Positions 31,518 to 44,020 of a stretch of DNA of 64,000 nt are shown here, in pieces (the stretch's first letter is position 1; every line of letters starts with the position of its first letter). The notes beneath the pieces were generated by a model. That model had not been told where the DNA came from, made no database searches, and saw nothing but the letters and a program-made list of their open reading frames with translations. This DNA is from Oscheius dolichura. Its lineage: Eukaryota > Nematoda > Chromadorea > Rhabditida > Rhabditidae. The translations under genes and the position numbers were made by a program. The stretch spans positions 1,350,001 to 1,414,000 of the forward strand of contig OW051494.1 of NCBI GenBank assembly GCA_932521035.1, written 5' to 3'.

Positions 31518-34500
31518 TTAATAAGTTTTAGGGAGGAAGGAACGATTAGCCCGGATCAGGAGATTCCTCTCCAGTCGATCGGGTTTATCCAAATGCGACA
31601 GGAGAAGGGAAATGTCCGGCTGATGCCAGGGGGCGTCACGATTCCGCTGGGAGAGGAATTTACCAGCTTGTGGAGGCGCCTGGGGAATGCAGAGAAGCTC
31701 CTGGGCAAGTTCAGAGAACTGAAATCGGAATGAGTATATTCTTTTAATCATATTCTTAAGAAAAAAAAATGAAGGATTTGACTGATTACAGTAAGAAAAT
31801 TTAGCAAAAGAGCGCGATTACTTCTCTACGAGAACTAAAGTCCCGGATTTTCGATTATGACTGTTTTACCCTCTCAAAACGATAAATATTCAAGTCTATT
31901 TAATAATTAACTCGGTAATTGAAAAACTGAAACAGTTATTGTCGAAAAGCTTAGCGTTAGAGCGCGATTACTTTTTCCGCAGTAGGAGATAGAAAATTGA
32001 GAGAAAGTAGCTATTTTTTGGGGTCTGAATTTGGCTGCGTAGCTTTTAGAACTAATTAAAGGACTAATACGTATGACACTCAGCCAAAAAATAGCACATT
32101 TTGTGGTTGAAATGTTGTATTTAACCGCGTACCTGAGGACAATTGCCATTAGCCTGTTGCCAGAACAGAAGAGGTGCTTGGAAGGGATGTCCGAAGGCTC
32201 GATTACCAAACGGCACACCCAAAAGGGCATCCACAGCACACTGAAAATGTATTCATTTTTCTCTATCCCTTGTTAACTATGGCCTAAAGATGGATAAAAA
32301 CTCACGCCATTGAGAATCTCATCAAAATAAGTGTTGACAACATGTTGGGCCATTTGTTCACGAGACGGGCTCTTATCCTGCTGAATCCTCTCGTGAGCCT
32401 GTTGGAAAATATCGGCGAAGACGGGATTTGTAGCCAGATCACTTCCACACATTTTCGTCTGGTTCATTACATTAGCCAGAAGGGCATCCACGCCATTTGG
32501 ACGATTGTTGGCTGGGATTCGGGAGCGCAACTGAAAAATGACGATAATCCGGGGAAAATCGCATCAGATTTACAGTATCCTCATATCATCATATTTTCCA
32601 GGGTTTTAGGCCTTTAATAAATACTTAAAAATTCCAAAAAACCCCAAAGAAGTCCGAGTTTCTGATGTTCTAAGACTTGTAGTCACTTCCAGAGGCTACC
32701 GTAACCCATTACATCCTATTTGTATTAGTTTTTGTCCTACAGTAATTTTAGGCCTTTAGTTAACCCTTCAAGCTTAAAAAATACGAAAAAATGCGGATTT
32801 TTGGCGCCTAACAGGAGATTTCCCCGCCAAACAGGTCTACAGTACCCCGCAGGTCCTCCAGCTCAAATTCCTTCAAATTCCCTTCTCTTACCTGTTTTTC
32901 CAGTGTCTTTTTAGCGTAGGCAATCTGTTCATCGCTCAATAAAACAGCCAATTGTGGATTCAAAGCCGTTGAGAGGACATAAGTTCCGTCAAAGTTATCC
33001 GCATTGACATTCAGAATACTCTCCAGGTGGTCTTCAATGGTTCCTTTCAACTCATCCGCCACCGGAGCCAAAATCGATTCCTAAATTTTTAATTTGATTA
33101 TAAGGGATTCTAAAAGGAGTACGGTACCTTTTCCAGGGAGGTTATAAGCTGTCGAAGAGCCGGGATGGCTCCGTCGATGGTGGTAATATCCCCACTGGCT
33201 GCTTGTTTAATAAGCTGGGCGGCATGGACCAGTCCACGGAGGAGAGTCCACTGCTGCTCGGAGAAGTTAGCCAAGCTGGGGCCCTGTGCCAAGATGAGCT
33301 GCATGACGTCCTTGAACTTTAAGACGGCTTCACAAAGAGTGATGAAGTGCTCCGTCAACGGGAGGTCCACATGCCCACCGGCGGCTTTATTCAACGCGAC
33401 CAGGGCTTCTGGTTTGGCGACGATGCAGACGATCATGGCGAAGACGGCCTCCTTCAGCTCCTTGACGGTTTGGGAATTATCCAGGTAGAAATTGAAAGCT
33501 GTCAGGAGGCGGTCACAGAAGCTGTCAATCTGAAAACTCAAATTTTGTTGATTTCGCATTGGGGCGCGATTACCTGCTTGTCGTAGAGTTCGCCGAAGTC
33601 CAGTCCTCCCGCTCCTTTGATCCCCAAACAGACAACCTTGCTGATTTTATCCATGGGAATCTCAAAATCCGACAAGACCTAGAAATGCTTTTAATTTGGG
33701 GATTGGGTTACGGTACCTGTTCAATTGTGAGGGTAATTGCCTCGGGGAGGGTTTCAGCCGCGGTGACGTTACGGAAAGCAATTAGAACTGTTTGTACCTT
33801 AACGAAGAGATTATTTAGCTCAGGAAGAGGTGGCCTACCTCGTATTTTTGACCATTGTAACCGGGAAAACTGGCACTGATGAGGAGAGAACGCTGGGGAT
33901 CGTCTTGACCAGGGACGGGGAACTTCACACCTTCGACTATTAGACAAATCTGAAATATGGACGGCTCCTTATTTTCCAAGGAGATCCCTACCTTTCGGGA
34001 AGAGGCAATATGTGACTTTATAGCCTGCGTCAGCCGGCTGTGATGTGATCCGACGAGCTGCTCAATGAGGGAAATATCTTCCGGGAAGGAGAACTTCGGC
34101 TGGGCTGCTTCGAACAGCTCCTTCCACAGGGGGCTGGTCAACACGTCCGATGGAATGTGAGAAGAAGCCAGAGCGACTGCCAGCCGCGACTCCAATTCCC
34201 GTTGTCGCCGCTCATCTCGTCGCCACTTCTTCGAGGGGATAATCTGTCCAGAGGGGGTGAGAGTCAGACCTATAAGACATATTTTCCTCTTCGCGTCTTT
34301 TCTTCTAGAACTCACCAGCTTGTTGTAGCATCTGACTGGTGGCTTGGGCTGCGGTGAGGTTGGCGGTGGAGGTAGGTACGGGCTGTTGCTGCTGGGCGGC
34401 GGTGTTCGTCATCATAAATTGGAGCGGGTTCATGCCAAGAAGATTTTGAACGAGATTCGGCATCGGGGAAGTCGGCGGATTACGCAGGGCCGTGACGATG

Positions 34501-37211
34501 TTGCTGAAAGTTAGAATCAGTTCTTGATACCCAAATGGAGTATTCTTGAGTTTTTTTTCTGGAACTTCCGCTTTTTGAACGCAGCTACCGCAGTCCTCTT
34601 GGCTACTGGCTGTTTTCTCCACTATTTCTCATTTTAGCTCGATTTGTCGCGTCTAACGTTTCTAGCCTTTGAAGCAGGGTTCCTCACTTTGTTAGTTATC
34701 CAAAAATGTGCAGAACACTGGTAATATGCAATATCCGGATCCAGCATTAGTTCGAATGGCTCGGCCCTCGCTATTCCGATTCCCTGCACCCGTAAAGTCT
34801 CGGCAGGAGAATCAACTTTATCCAAAACTGTTACAAAACTGTGTCGGCTTTATGCCTTTGACTGGACGAGACTTTACGGATGAGTTTCTACTTTTTCTTC
34901 CTTCCCACTAATTTTCCCTTGCTTACTTAACATCCGGTCGATTCTCCTTCTTTTTAATCGGCTTCAATGGTGGTGGAATGCCATTACTGACAGTCGACGT
35001 CGAGGAAGACGGCGAGGATGGCATCTGTCCTCCATGGCGCTCTCTAGTATAGTCTACCTTAAAAGTTACCTACTTTTTTTATTTACTTTAATTGTCTGTA
35101 CCTTCAACTTCTGGAATTCAGCATATTCAACGGGATGCTTCTTCAAATGACAGGCTAGGGTACTGGTATGGGGTCCCTTCAACATGTAGGTGCAATCTCC
35201 CACAATACAACTGAATTTATCCATTCATTAAAGGTCTAAAATCATCCCTTACCGACTAATATTTTCTGCCTTATTATAGACAAAATATTTCCATACGGGA
35301 GTTTGTTTATTGGTGCCGCCGGATCGGATAGAAGCGGCTGGATTACGGTGCCAACTCCAGTCATCCTGAAGTCGTCCAATCTGAATCCCGCCATAGGCAA
35401 CCGAATCTTTCTTTTTCCCTATTGTATCTGCTAGTTTATTGTGGGTTCTAACACGAAAGTGCAACAGAGCGGGAAAACATAACAATATAAAATGATAAGG
35501 TAGCAAACCTCGGCAAAAAGCTGAGCAGCTGGCGATTGGGCGACGGCAACAGCTCCCGGTACAAGATTCGGGGTGGTGGGCTTAGGCGACGGGGAGAGGC
35601 TAGGCCCCAGGGGTCGCGTGACATCATCCAACTGAAAAATATCAATCATTAATTTCTCTTTAATCTAACTTAATTGGTTGTTAATTAAAGGAACTCCGAG
35701 GGACCTCGGCTTGAGCGCAAGGGTCCCGCCACGACTGCGTTTACAAGCGTCCATTCGCCTTTGGCGTGCGTTTGAATTTTGAACGCGCCTGCGTTTTTGG
35801 CCTTGTTTTGGTATTTTGTTGGTAATTTTTTGACGTGATTTATATTAATCATAACAAATTGTTGTCTTATTGAAATCAACGGAAAAAGCATAACGAAACG
35901 CGTAGATCAGGAATGCGTTTTCCCGGGCTTTGAGAAAGCCAGTCCTTAATTTAAAGTCCTAGGGTTACGGTAGAGCTCTACTGGGTCCCTAGTAGTGGAG
36001 CAATCGTCTTTAATTGTTTTCACTAATGGCGGGAAGATTTAAACGGTTTTAGTTTAAAGGCAAATGGTCCTTCTTATTAAAAATTAGCAGCCCGGTCGGT
36101 AAATTCAACCCCTGGCCCGCTGTGAAGGGTTTCAAACGACTTGTACCGGAAGGATCAGTAATTTTAGGTTCGTTTCTTAATTTTCTTAAAATCTATCGCT
36201 GCAAGAAGTTAATATGGTGCTTCTCTACAGTATCCGCCTGGCAGTATGATAAATTAAAATGGCGAAGAAAAGCGGGATAGTCGTGACGTTTCCCCCGGTC
36301 GTTTTATGCCGTTTTGGGCTGATTTGCGTTGGATAAACTCTTGAGAATCTACTCATCTCTCCCCGCCTCAGAAAGAAGGTATTTTCTCGCGGATTTCTGC
36401 TCCCAAAGTACAGCGTCTTCTTCTTGTCAAGATCTATTTTTTTAAATTTAATTAAAAAGACTTTTCGGGGATTTTTAGCGCCAATTAGCGCATTCTTCCG
36501 TTTTTTTTCCCCGCCAAGTGGCAATATTCCCAAATGATTAGCTCCCGGGTGTCCTTTCTCCGTCCCCGATCGTGCTCAAATTATTTCATTTCCATTGCGC
36601 AAAATTCTAGTGTACTGACCCAAATAAAGTCTCTCACTATCCCCCTCTCTCGGTCTTCCTCCTTTCACTGTATCCTCTCGTGTACACACAAAGACTGTTC
36701 AAATAATTCTCTTCCCGGCAACCCACGCGCTTCCCTCTACGGTAATTTGTCCAATCTGCTTACTTTAAACGGGGTCATCTGTCCCAGGAGACTTTTACTG
36801 ATCATCTCCAATAGGTTTCCGGTCATTCCAACGTCTACATCGTCGTCTTTATCATTGGATCCGCTCGAGACCTGAAATATCATACTTTCTTACTGTAATC
36901 CCGCTCTATTTGTCTGTCTGCCTCTTAAACTGAAGTGGCTAATCATTTTAAAAGCCCTCATATGATCTAAATCCTTGGAGGGGATCAGAGCACACTTTCC
37001 TCTATAAGCGATGGAGATTATCCTCCGGAGGTTTTCTCCACTCACTTCTTTATAACTGTCAACAAGAAACGCGGGGAAAGTGAAATCAACTCACGATTGA
37101 ACCGTTACTACTGCGAGCAGACGAGGGGGCTGCGGGGGATTGGCCTTCTTCGGGCGCCAAGCCGGCCAGAGGCTGGGTGGCATCAGCCGGCGGGGTGATG
37201 GACGAGTCTAC
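31518..37211 (-). CDS. BED zinc-finger protein derived from a hAT transposase (5' end missing)
   Basis: Minus-strand exons 5' to 3': 37211-37095, 36871-36764, 35631-35509, about 35443-35253, 35210-35102, 35057-34927, 34503-34316, 34269-33992, 33949-33839, 33797-33717, 33678-33574, 33529-33128, 33080-32892, 32530-32306, 32240-32133, 31718-31518. All junctions keep frame except the start of the fourth exon, which I could not fix. A Ser/Pro-rich N-terminus precedes a BED finger (VWKYFVYNKAENISR, CIVGDC, HLKKH). After a Gln-rich linker comes a hAT-like core (PLWKELFEAAQPKFSF, SSRKICLIVEGVKF, FPGYNGQKYEVQTVLIAF, IEQVLSDFEIPMDKISKVV), then YVLSTALNPQLAVLL, PLLFWQQANGNCPQ and FSELAQELLCIPQAP of the C-terminal dimerisation region. 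The acidic residues expected after SSRK and in the KVV motif are absent, so this is a host gene, probably a DNA-binding regulator. No ATG exon was found. Confidence 0.82.
34757..34880. mobile_element. MITE family C, copy 1 (intron of the BED gene)
   Basis: GCACCCGTAAAGTCTCG and GAGACTTTACGG flank a centre containing AACTGTTACAAAACTGTGTC. More diverged than the four other copies in the right half of the window. Confidence 0.7.
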
Positions 37212-39070
37212 CTGAAATAATATACTATTTAAAGATCTTTTAAGCCCTTAAAAAATCACTTTTCTGTGAGAAAAATGGCCCTCTGACCCCGCCAAAGGGC
37301 CATTTCTTCTCTAAATGGCGTGGCGCGTCCTTTGGTGGCATTTTGAGCCAGCTTGTTGCATAATGAGATTACGGTAGCCTACTTTTATCGTGCGTTTTAA
37401 TGTTTAGAACAGTTTAAAAAGCGGGTTTTAAAAGGGGAACGATCTTTTGACCCCGCTAAAGGGTCATTTCCTCTCCAAATGGTCTTCAATCGGCCTTTTG
37501 GGCTAGCTCGCTGCATAATGAGGATGAAACCTATTGGATAGTTACAGTAGCCAGTTTCTTCCACTCGGGACCTTTCCCGATACAAATCCCTTTAAAAATA
37601 ACCCATTCCCGGCGACTGGTGACCGTTCCAATTGGACTCATTAGGCCCCGTTTCCGGTTGTTTTTCTACTTTTCCCCCCAGTCCCCTAAATTTTTCCCGG
37701 GTGTGTATATTTTCCCCTATTTTCTTTCCCCAATATCACGAGTGATGAGTACAGTGCTGTGTGGCTAAATTTAGTCATCTCTCTCCACCCTGCGGTCGTG
37801 TAAACTGTTCGCGTCCGGGAATCAGTAGCTCAAATTACAGACCCCCAAAATGGGAGAGTGCCGCTTGCGGGGGTAGGGAGAGAGAGTATGATTCACCCCC
37901 TAGAGAGAAAATAGGTTCTTCTCATCGATTTCTACCCATTTAAAGAGGAGAAATAGCCCTCCCCCCTTACCAGCAGTGTTTACCCACACCGGCCAGGGAG
38001 AGAGAAGATTCACACAGGTAAGGGCAATGGGCCCGGGCTGGCTGGATGATTCAAAGGTCGTTTATAGTCGGCCCTCATGGATCATCATCATAGCCTTGGC
38101 TCTTTTGTGTGAACACAGAAAAAAAAACTGGCCTTTCTGGTCACATTGATAGCCGTCGCTGGTGGGAAAGTCAAGCTTTTGGCAGGTAGAAGGCCCTGGT
38201 AAACCTCTCCCCCTGTGAAGAAAAGAGGAGAAAGGCAACAAGCGTCCCAGACAGAGAGAGTTCAGGTTTTATGACTGGTCAAACACGCTAGGGACCGTTG
38301 CAAATAAGCTATTGGCGCGTTTCCTGCCCTTTCTAGACCAAGAATTGGACTTTAAACAGACATTTCAGTTATAAAATGGTAAGCAGAACATAGAAAAAAC
38401 AGGGGAAATGAACAAAATCGGCTTCCTTTGTCCAAATTGGATTAAATGATCGTTTGCGGGGTGTCTGCCTCGTTTAAACCCATTTTCTGGCTCAAATTAG
38501 CTGCGTACCCATTTAATACTCTGCCTGAAACCTTATCAGGCGTTGAATATTCCGTATAAGACCTGAAAATCCGTTTAAAACGCTGTTTACCCGCTGAAAG
38601 GGGCTAAATTACCCAATAATCACGTTTTTCCGCCATTCAACCTCAAATTTTTGGTTTTTTCTGCATTTTTAAAGTTCCCGGCTTATAATATAACCTCTAA
38701 TCTGTCAAATCGCCCTAAAGATCTTGTGGAAACCTCGTGGGAGGATAAATCCTGATGATATCTACTTGCTATGGGGTTTCTCTCTATCCTCCCAGGTTTA
38801 TCCCCTCTTTCCCCATAGATTTTCTACCTATTTCCAAAAGAGAAAAAGACTTACCGGCATATCAATACGAAATTTTTTCGGTTCAGGCGGACCATCGGCA
38901 AGAATTGAGCTCATTTTTAGATGAGTTGAGAAATGAAGGGGTTATGCTGTCTAACTGTGGCGGTCCTCAGTTTTCAATAGTTGTAGACTTCCAGCAGCAT
39001 TAACCTGAAAAATGTTCTAGATTAAAAGTAAAGGGGATTAAATTAATTTTATTAAAGGTATACAGATAAT
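37212..39070. other. Upstream region of the BED gene
   Basis: Probable first exon(s) and promoter of the BED gene, not resolved. Two diverged direct copies of about 80-100 bp lie at about 37282-37378 and 37447-37525 (GACCCCGCCAAAGGGCCATT). The only other open segment of note is 38884-39003, listed separately. Confidence 0.4.
38884..39003 (+). CDS. Tentative last exon of an unknown plus-strand gene
   Basis: An acceptor-like GGTTCAG opens a frame of about 38 residues (ADHRQELSSFLDELRNEGVM onward) to a TAA at 39001-39003. Amino-acid composition is protein-like, but no upstream exon was found, and the frame overlaps one copy of the dispersed GCTGTCTAACTGTGGC motif. It may be chance. Confidence 0.22.
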   Translation, partial: QADHRQELSSFLDELRNEGVMLSNCGGPQFSIVVDFQQH

Positions 39071-39972
39071 TTGATACATTTCAAGGGGGAAGAACAAGGC
39101 CGATATGACACAGTTGGGAATAGAAGGTTCGGGTATTTACCCCCTCCCCTCTCGGTTGTGTGTGGCCAACTGTTAGCTCAGGAGGAGTCATGCACAAACC
39201 CATACGTGGATTGCGATACAGCCAGCCCGTTACAGGAAAGGCGGAGAGCGACAGCCAGCCAGCCAGCCGGGCCCCCGGGTGAGAGACGCGAGAGCCGGCC
39301 AGGTTAAAGGGAGTACCCCTCTTTAAGCCAGTATTTAAAGGACCGGGCCGGAATATTATTGACTACCGTATACCTAGTAAAGTAGCCAACTTAAAAATAT
39401 CTTTAAAATGACACATTAAAAGGTAAAATTGACTTAATTTGGATAGCAAGCGTTGCTTGGAAAGAGTGTTGGAAAATTCTTGAAGACATTTTGAAATTTC
39501 AACTTTCGCGGCATTTTTCGCTAGAATTTGATACTTTCGAGATTTTTAATATAGAAATTTGTATTCAGCATGGAAAACTGAATATTTTAAGTGTAAAAAG
39601 ATGTCTGATTGTCAAAAAGTGAAAGAAATAGGAATCAAAGAAGGAGCGGAATCTATTGACAGGGTTTTCTCTTATGCGGACTATAAGCTTTCGGGGCGGA
39701 TAAGGCCAGCCGATCATGAGAGCTCTCCTCTCCCCGCTCCTCAAAGCCACACACTTAGTCTGATTACTACAGTAATCCGGAGAGGATCTTTGGATGAGAT
39801 TACCGGGGATCATCTAGGGCTACTTTACCCTGGCTTATTACTGGCGGGTGGTGACTGACTGAATATGAAGGGGAGCTAACCGGGCGGGGGATTGCAAGGG
39901 TGTGTGTAGAAATCGGGGGGAATGTTTTTAGGGGAATGGGATACAAAACAAGGTGATGGTGTTTAGATCTGT

Positions 39973-39987
39973 GGGGGGGGGGGGGGG
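39973..39987. repeat. Homopolymer G(15)
   Basis: Fifteen G in a row. Confidence 0.9.
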
Positions 39988-40526
39988 AGAATGGGTCCTG
40001 AAGCGAAAACAACAACCTACAGATGGAGGCTGTCTAATTGTGGCCCCTCGCTGTGTAACTGTGGCTCACTCGAAAGACTGGCTCACCGTCCCAAAACCTA
40101 TAAGTTAACAAGAAAACTCCATTCTTCCCCCCGAGGAGATGACAGCATAAGATATGGAACTTTAGCAGGTTACGCGGTTTGTTGACTAGTTAGAGAAGAA
40201 AGAAGGGGGTGGGCTAGAGAGATTTAAATCTTACTGGGTTACTGAGACTTGACTTGTCTTTGACTACTTTCATACTGGCCGACCGGGGAGAGGGGGGAAC
40301 AAGTGATGGTGGCAAATTAACTCGGATACTGTAACCCGAGACGGAGGACTATTCAATAGGCTATAATTGACTGCGATTCGGGAGAGGGCAAGACGGCTTG
40401 AAGGCGGGCCAAAGATACGAATTTGAAAGTTGACGACCGTATAATCAGGTAGGTGTGATGTATTCATAATGAGATGGCGGGCATTTTAGAGGGTTATAAA
40501 AACGGGCGAGCAGAGTTTTGTAGAGG

Positions 40527-40543
40527 GAGAGAGAGAGAGAGAG
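40527..40543. repeat. (GA)n microsatellite
   Basis: About 8 GA units within a GA-rich stretch. Confidence 0.85.
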
Positions 40544-43200
40544 CTGAGCTTTATTTGACTGGTAGAGAATACGAATGACGGCCGCCGGTAGGCCCACGGA
40601 CACTTTTCCCCCGTCCCCCTTTTGAGCCAACCGTGCGAACAGGGAAAATGAAGAACTCGGTGAGACAACTTGGTGTGTGAATATTCTAGTATTGTCCGTC
40701 TATTCAACTTCAACTTCTACCGTAATCCTTAGGCTTTTCAAAGTGATTAGGAGCGAAAGATAGAACTAGAGAAGGATCCAGCTCTACCTTCAAACTTTGA
40801 TCTGTAGAGACTGAGCTGAAAACAAGGCACCGTCTTAATTCCACAAACGTCTCTGTTTTCAGCTCAATCTATTTAAAAAAATATTATGGTGCAAAAATGA
40901 GCGGAAACAGGGTAAAAGGGGCGGGGATGGCGCGTTCCTGCTCAATTCTTATGGGACTGACTTCTAGCTGGAACTAAAATTGCTACATTTTTCGATGTTC
41001 AAAAGGTTTTCGAGGCTCCAAACTGAATATTAACGGCACTATCAGCGACCTTATTTGGTTACGGTAAGCGCGCGATCAAAATTGCACGAATTCGTAATAT
41101 TTTTACGGAATGTGTCACCATAGACGTTCAGAAAATATCAAAAAACGAAAAAAAAATTCAAAAATTCGTGTTCCGCCACGCGCGCGAAAGGCGGAGGACG
41201 CTAGTTAGTTCAGTCGCTGCAGGACCCGCTACCGAAAAAAAGGTCGCTGACAGTCCCTTTAAACGTATTTTATGCAGTGAAATGTGTTAGAACCGCGCGG
41301 TATACCACTCCGGCCCGCTGGACCCAGTAAACGCGCTCTAACTGTTATTAAAGCTCAAATTATCGCCTGCTTGATGGCTTATCAGGCTTTTTTATAGCTA
41401 TAACTTGTGAGCAGAGGTCTTGTTATGCATATTTTTAAAAAGTACAGCCTCTCTAGATGGCAATTTTTAAAGCGCGGAGCTAGCAGAGCGCCGTCCGATC
41501 CTACAATTTGATCCTACTTTCAATTCACCACGTGTCGACGTTGCAAGAAGATTTTCTGGCATAAAATCATCTAACACCTTAATTCGAACTAGAGCGTGAT
41601 TCAAAACAGTTTGAATATCCATTTTCCTGCTCCATTTTGATTATTATCACTCAAGTCTATATTGCTTTCCCTCTTCTATTTCTTAAAGAGGGGCTTATTT
41701 TTTTCAATAGTTATTCCCAATCAGTTAAATGCGACTTTTATAGGGGGATTCTTATTACAAGAGGGGGATGATCCTTGACGCCAATAGCCCAAATTATAAA
41801 GATTAGGTCTTAACGCGAATGTACTCTTTTCATAAACAACTCAGTTTCTGGGGCTTTGGAACCGTGACTGTCGCTTTAAAAGGATTTAGAGGAAGGGGAG
41901 GTGGTCTGGAAGCGAAGGAGGCCGAAGAGCACAACTGGCTGGATTTAACTCGGCTGGAATTGAACCCTCTCCCTGTAGGATTAGAACATTTTTTCGAAAT
42001 TAGTTTCTAGACAATCAGGAGGACGATTTTCCCCACCCAAAGCGAACCACCTCCTCTAAACAAATCGCCTCTGCCCGCGCTAAACCGGAGTAATCGTCGC
42101 TGATCTCTGAGATGAAGATCAACTCTTTGTCGGTGTTTATCGCCAGCTAAAACGGAGTAAATACCTGATTTTGGATATAAACATCCCCTAGAATCTGTTG
42201 GATCCATTTCAACAGGGAGGGCTGCTGAGCTAGCTGGCTATACAGTAAAAAGTATAATAAACGGGAAAAGCCAGGCAGGGGGACAATACGCGCTACTGTA
42301 ATAACCTATTGAGAGGTGAACCATTCCCACGATAAATGGCTGGGGAAGGGGAGACGAGCCAATTTTAATAGGGGGCAGATCTGGGAAGCGGGGAGGACAC
42401 GGTACCAGGTACGGAAAGCTCCAATTCACCTAATGGTCGCCACAGTGAGGGGGCCACAGTTCACGCACCCTATAACGCCACAACTAGACTATTCGTATTC
42501 GTCACAGATCTTGTAAGACACAGAGTATAATAACGATTTCCGGCGGCTTTAGACCTCTCATGAAACAGAAATCCCAATCTGTTGTCTGCTTCAGACTATA
42601 AGAAACGCAGATCAAGGGAAGATACTGTCTGGTCATAGTTTCAGGACTCTAGAGAGCCACAGTTCACGCGCAATGAGCCACAGCCCGTTAACAAATTTTG
42701 AACTGTGGCTCTTCAGCTTCCTTTTTTCCAGTTAATGCTTAGTTCAAGCACCCGACTTGTATAAAACTTTCCCCTTGATCTCCTTCTTGCCCCTGGCTAA
42801 AACGGCCAGAATCCATCCGATAATCTTTTCTCATACCCCGAAGATAAACAGAATCTCCTCTCTTTAGAGAAGAGACATGACATGTGCGCTGCTCTATTAA
42901 ATGAAATTGTGTTTCTCATTTTATCTCTCACTTGGCGGCTTTTAGGCAGAATTGAAAATGGGCACAGTTATATACATAGACACATGTTGTCAGTCAGTCC
43001 GGTCTCATTTGGATAAGTGGCACCTTGGAGAAATTGAAACGAGAGTCTATCTTTACTGTGACCTAGAGCTTATCGGCCTATCTATCTGCTGACAACCGTG
43101 GAGGAGAAAAGAACGAAAATTTGTATACCCTATAGGGGAGTAAAGATCTCGTAGTTTGCGTACAGAAGTTGGCGGGGGGCCATTGGGAAGGCCCTCGACA

Positions 43201-43337
43201 GCTCGATCCCTTGCACCAGTAAAGTCTCAGCAAGACAAAGGTATAAAGGCGGCACGGTTTAGTAACAGTTTTGAATAAAGATTAGCCTGCTGCCGAGACT
43301 TTACCGGTGCAGGGGAGCGACTATCGGGTACCGAGCC
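43201..43337. mobile_element. MITE family C, copy 2
   Basis: Ends TCCCTTGCACCAGTAAAGTC and GACTTTACCGGTGCAGGG, centre AGTAACAGTTTTGAATAAAG; right flank GGGTACCGAGCC. Confidence 0.8.
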
Positions 43338-43756
43338 ATTGGGAATGTATTGGGGCGCGGTTACGGGCAGAGAAGAATTCAAAATTAAAGAAGGTAATTT
43401 GCCCCCGGGGAGCTAACCTACTTGAAACCGCCATAGAAAAGCAAGTGGACTGAGAAAACAATTGAGTTGAGGAGGCGAAAGTGGCACCCAAGTGGATTGG
43501 TGGATTCTCCCTTGGGTCTGCTCGCAAAAAGACAAGGAAAGGTCCTGGACTACGGTAAGTTATCTGCTTTAAATATCTCTGTATGTGTTAAAGAACGGGG
43601 CAGTATTTACACAAAGAAGAGAGCGAGGAAGAGGAGGGTGAAAACCTTTGCCTCCTGGGAGGACTCATCGGTTATGATCGAGAATTGAAGGGTGACGGGA
43701 AGGGGAGAAGGAGCCAGGGAAAAGTGAGACGGCAGATGGATGGCCAAGGTGTACTT

Positions 43757-43776
43757 CTCTCTCTCTCTCTCTCTCT
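43757..43776. repeat. (CT)n microsatellite
   Basis: About 10 CT units. Confidence 0.9.
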
Positions 43777-43990
43777 TTTTCCTGGCTAAAAATAGGGGGG
43801 ACGGGAGGGGGGCTTACCGGTACAAACCGAGCGGTCAGAAGTAATTCGGGGCCCACTCACTCTCCCGGATGGAATATGATTATCGGGGGAGGAGGTCGAA
43901 TCAATAGACATTCTCTATGACAATACCTGTGAGTTTCCCCCCTCCCGGTCGGTGGGATATCATTTTGAAAAGAAGAAGAACAGGGACAGG

Positions 43991-44020
43991 GAGAGCGAGA
44001 GAGAGAGAGAGAAAGAGAGA
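43991..44020. repeat. (GA)n microsatellite, interrupted
   Basis: GA units with single interruptions at GAGCGAG and GAAAGAG. Confidence 0.85.

Noticed and set aside
31482-31733. 84-codon plus-strand frame
   Set aside because: Exact antisense of the last exon of the hAT-derived gene, whose minus-strand frame is supported by motif and splicing.
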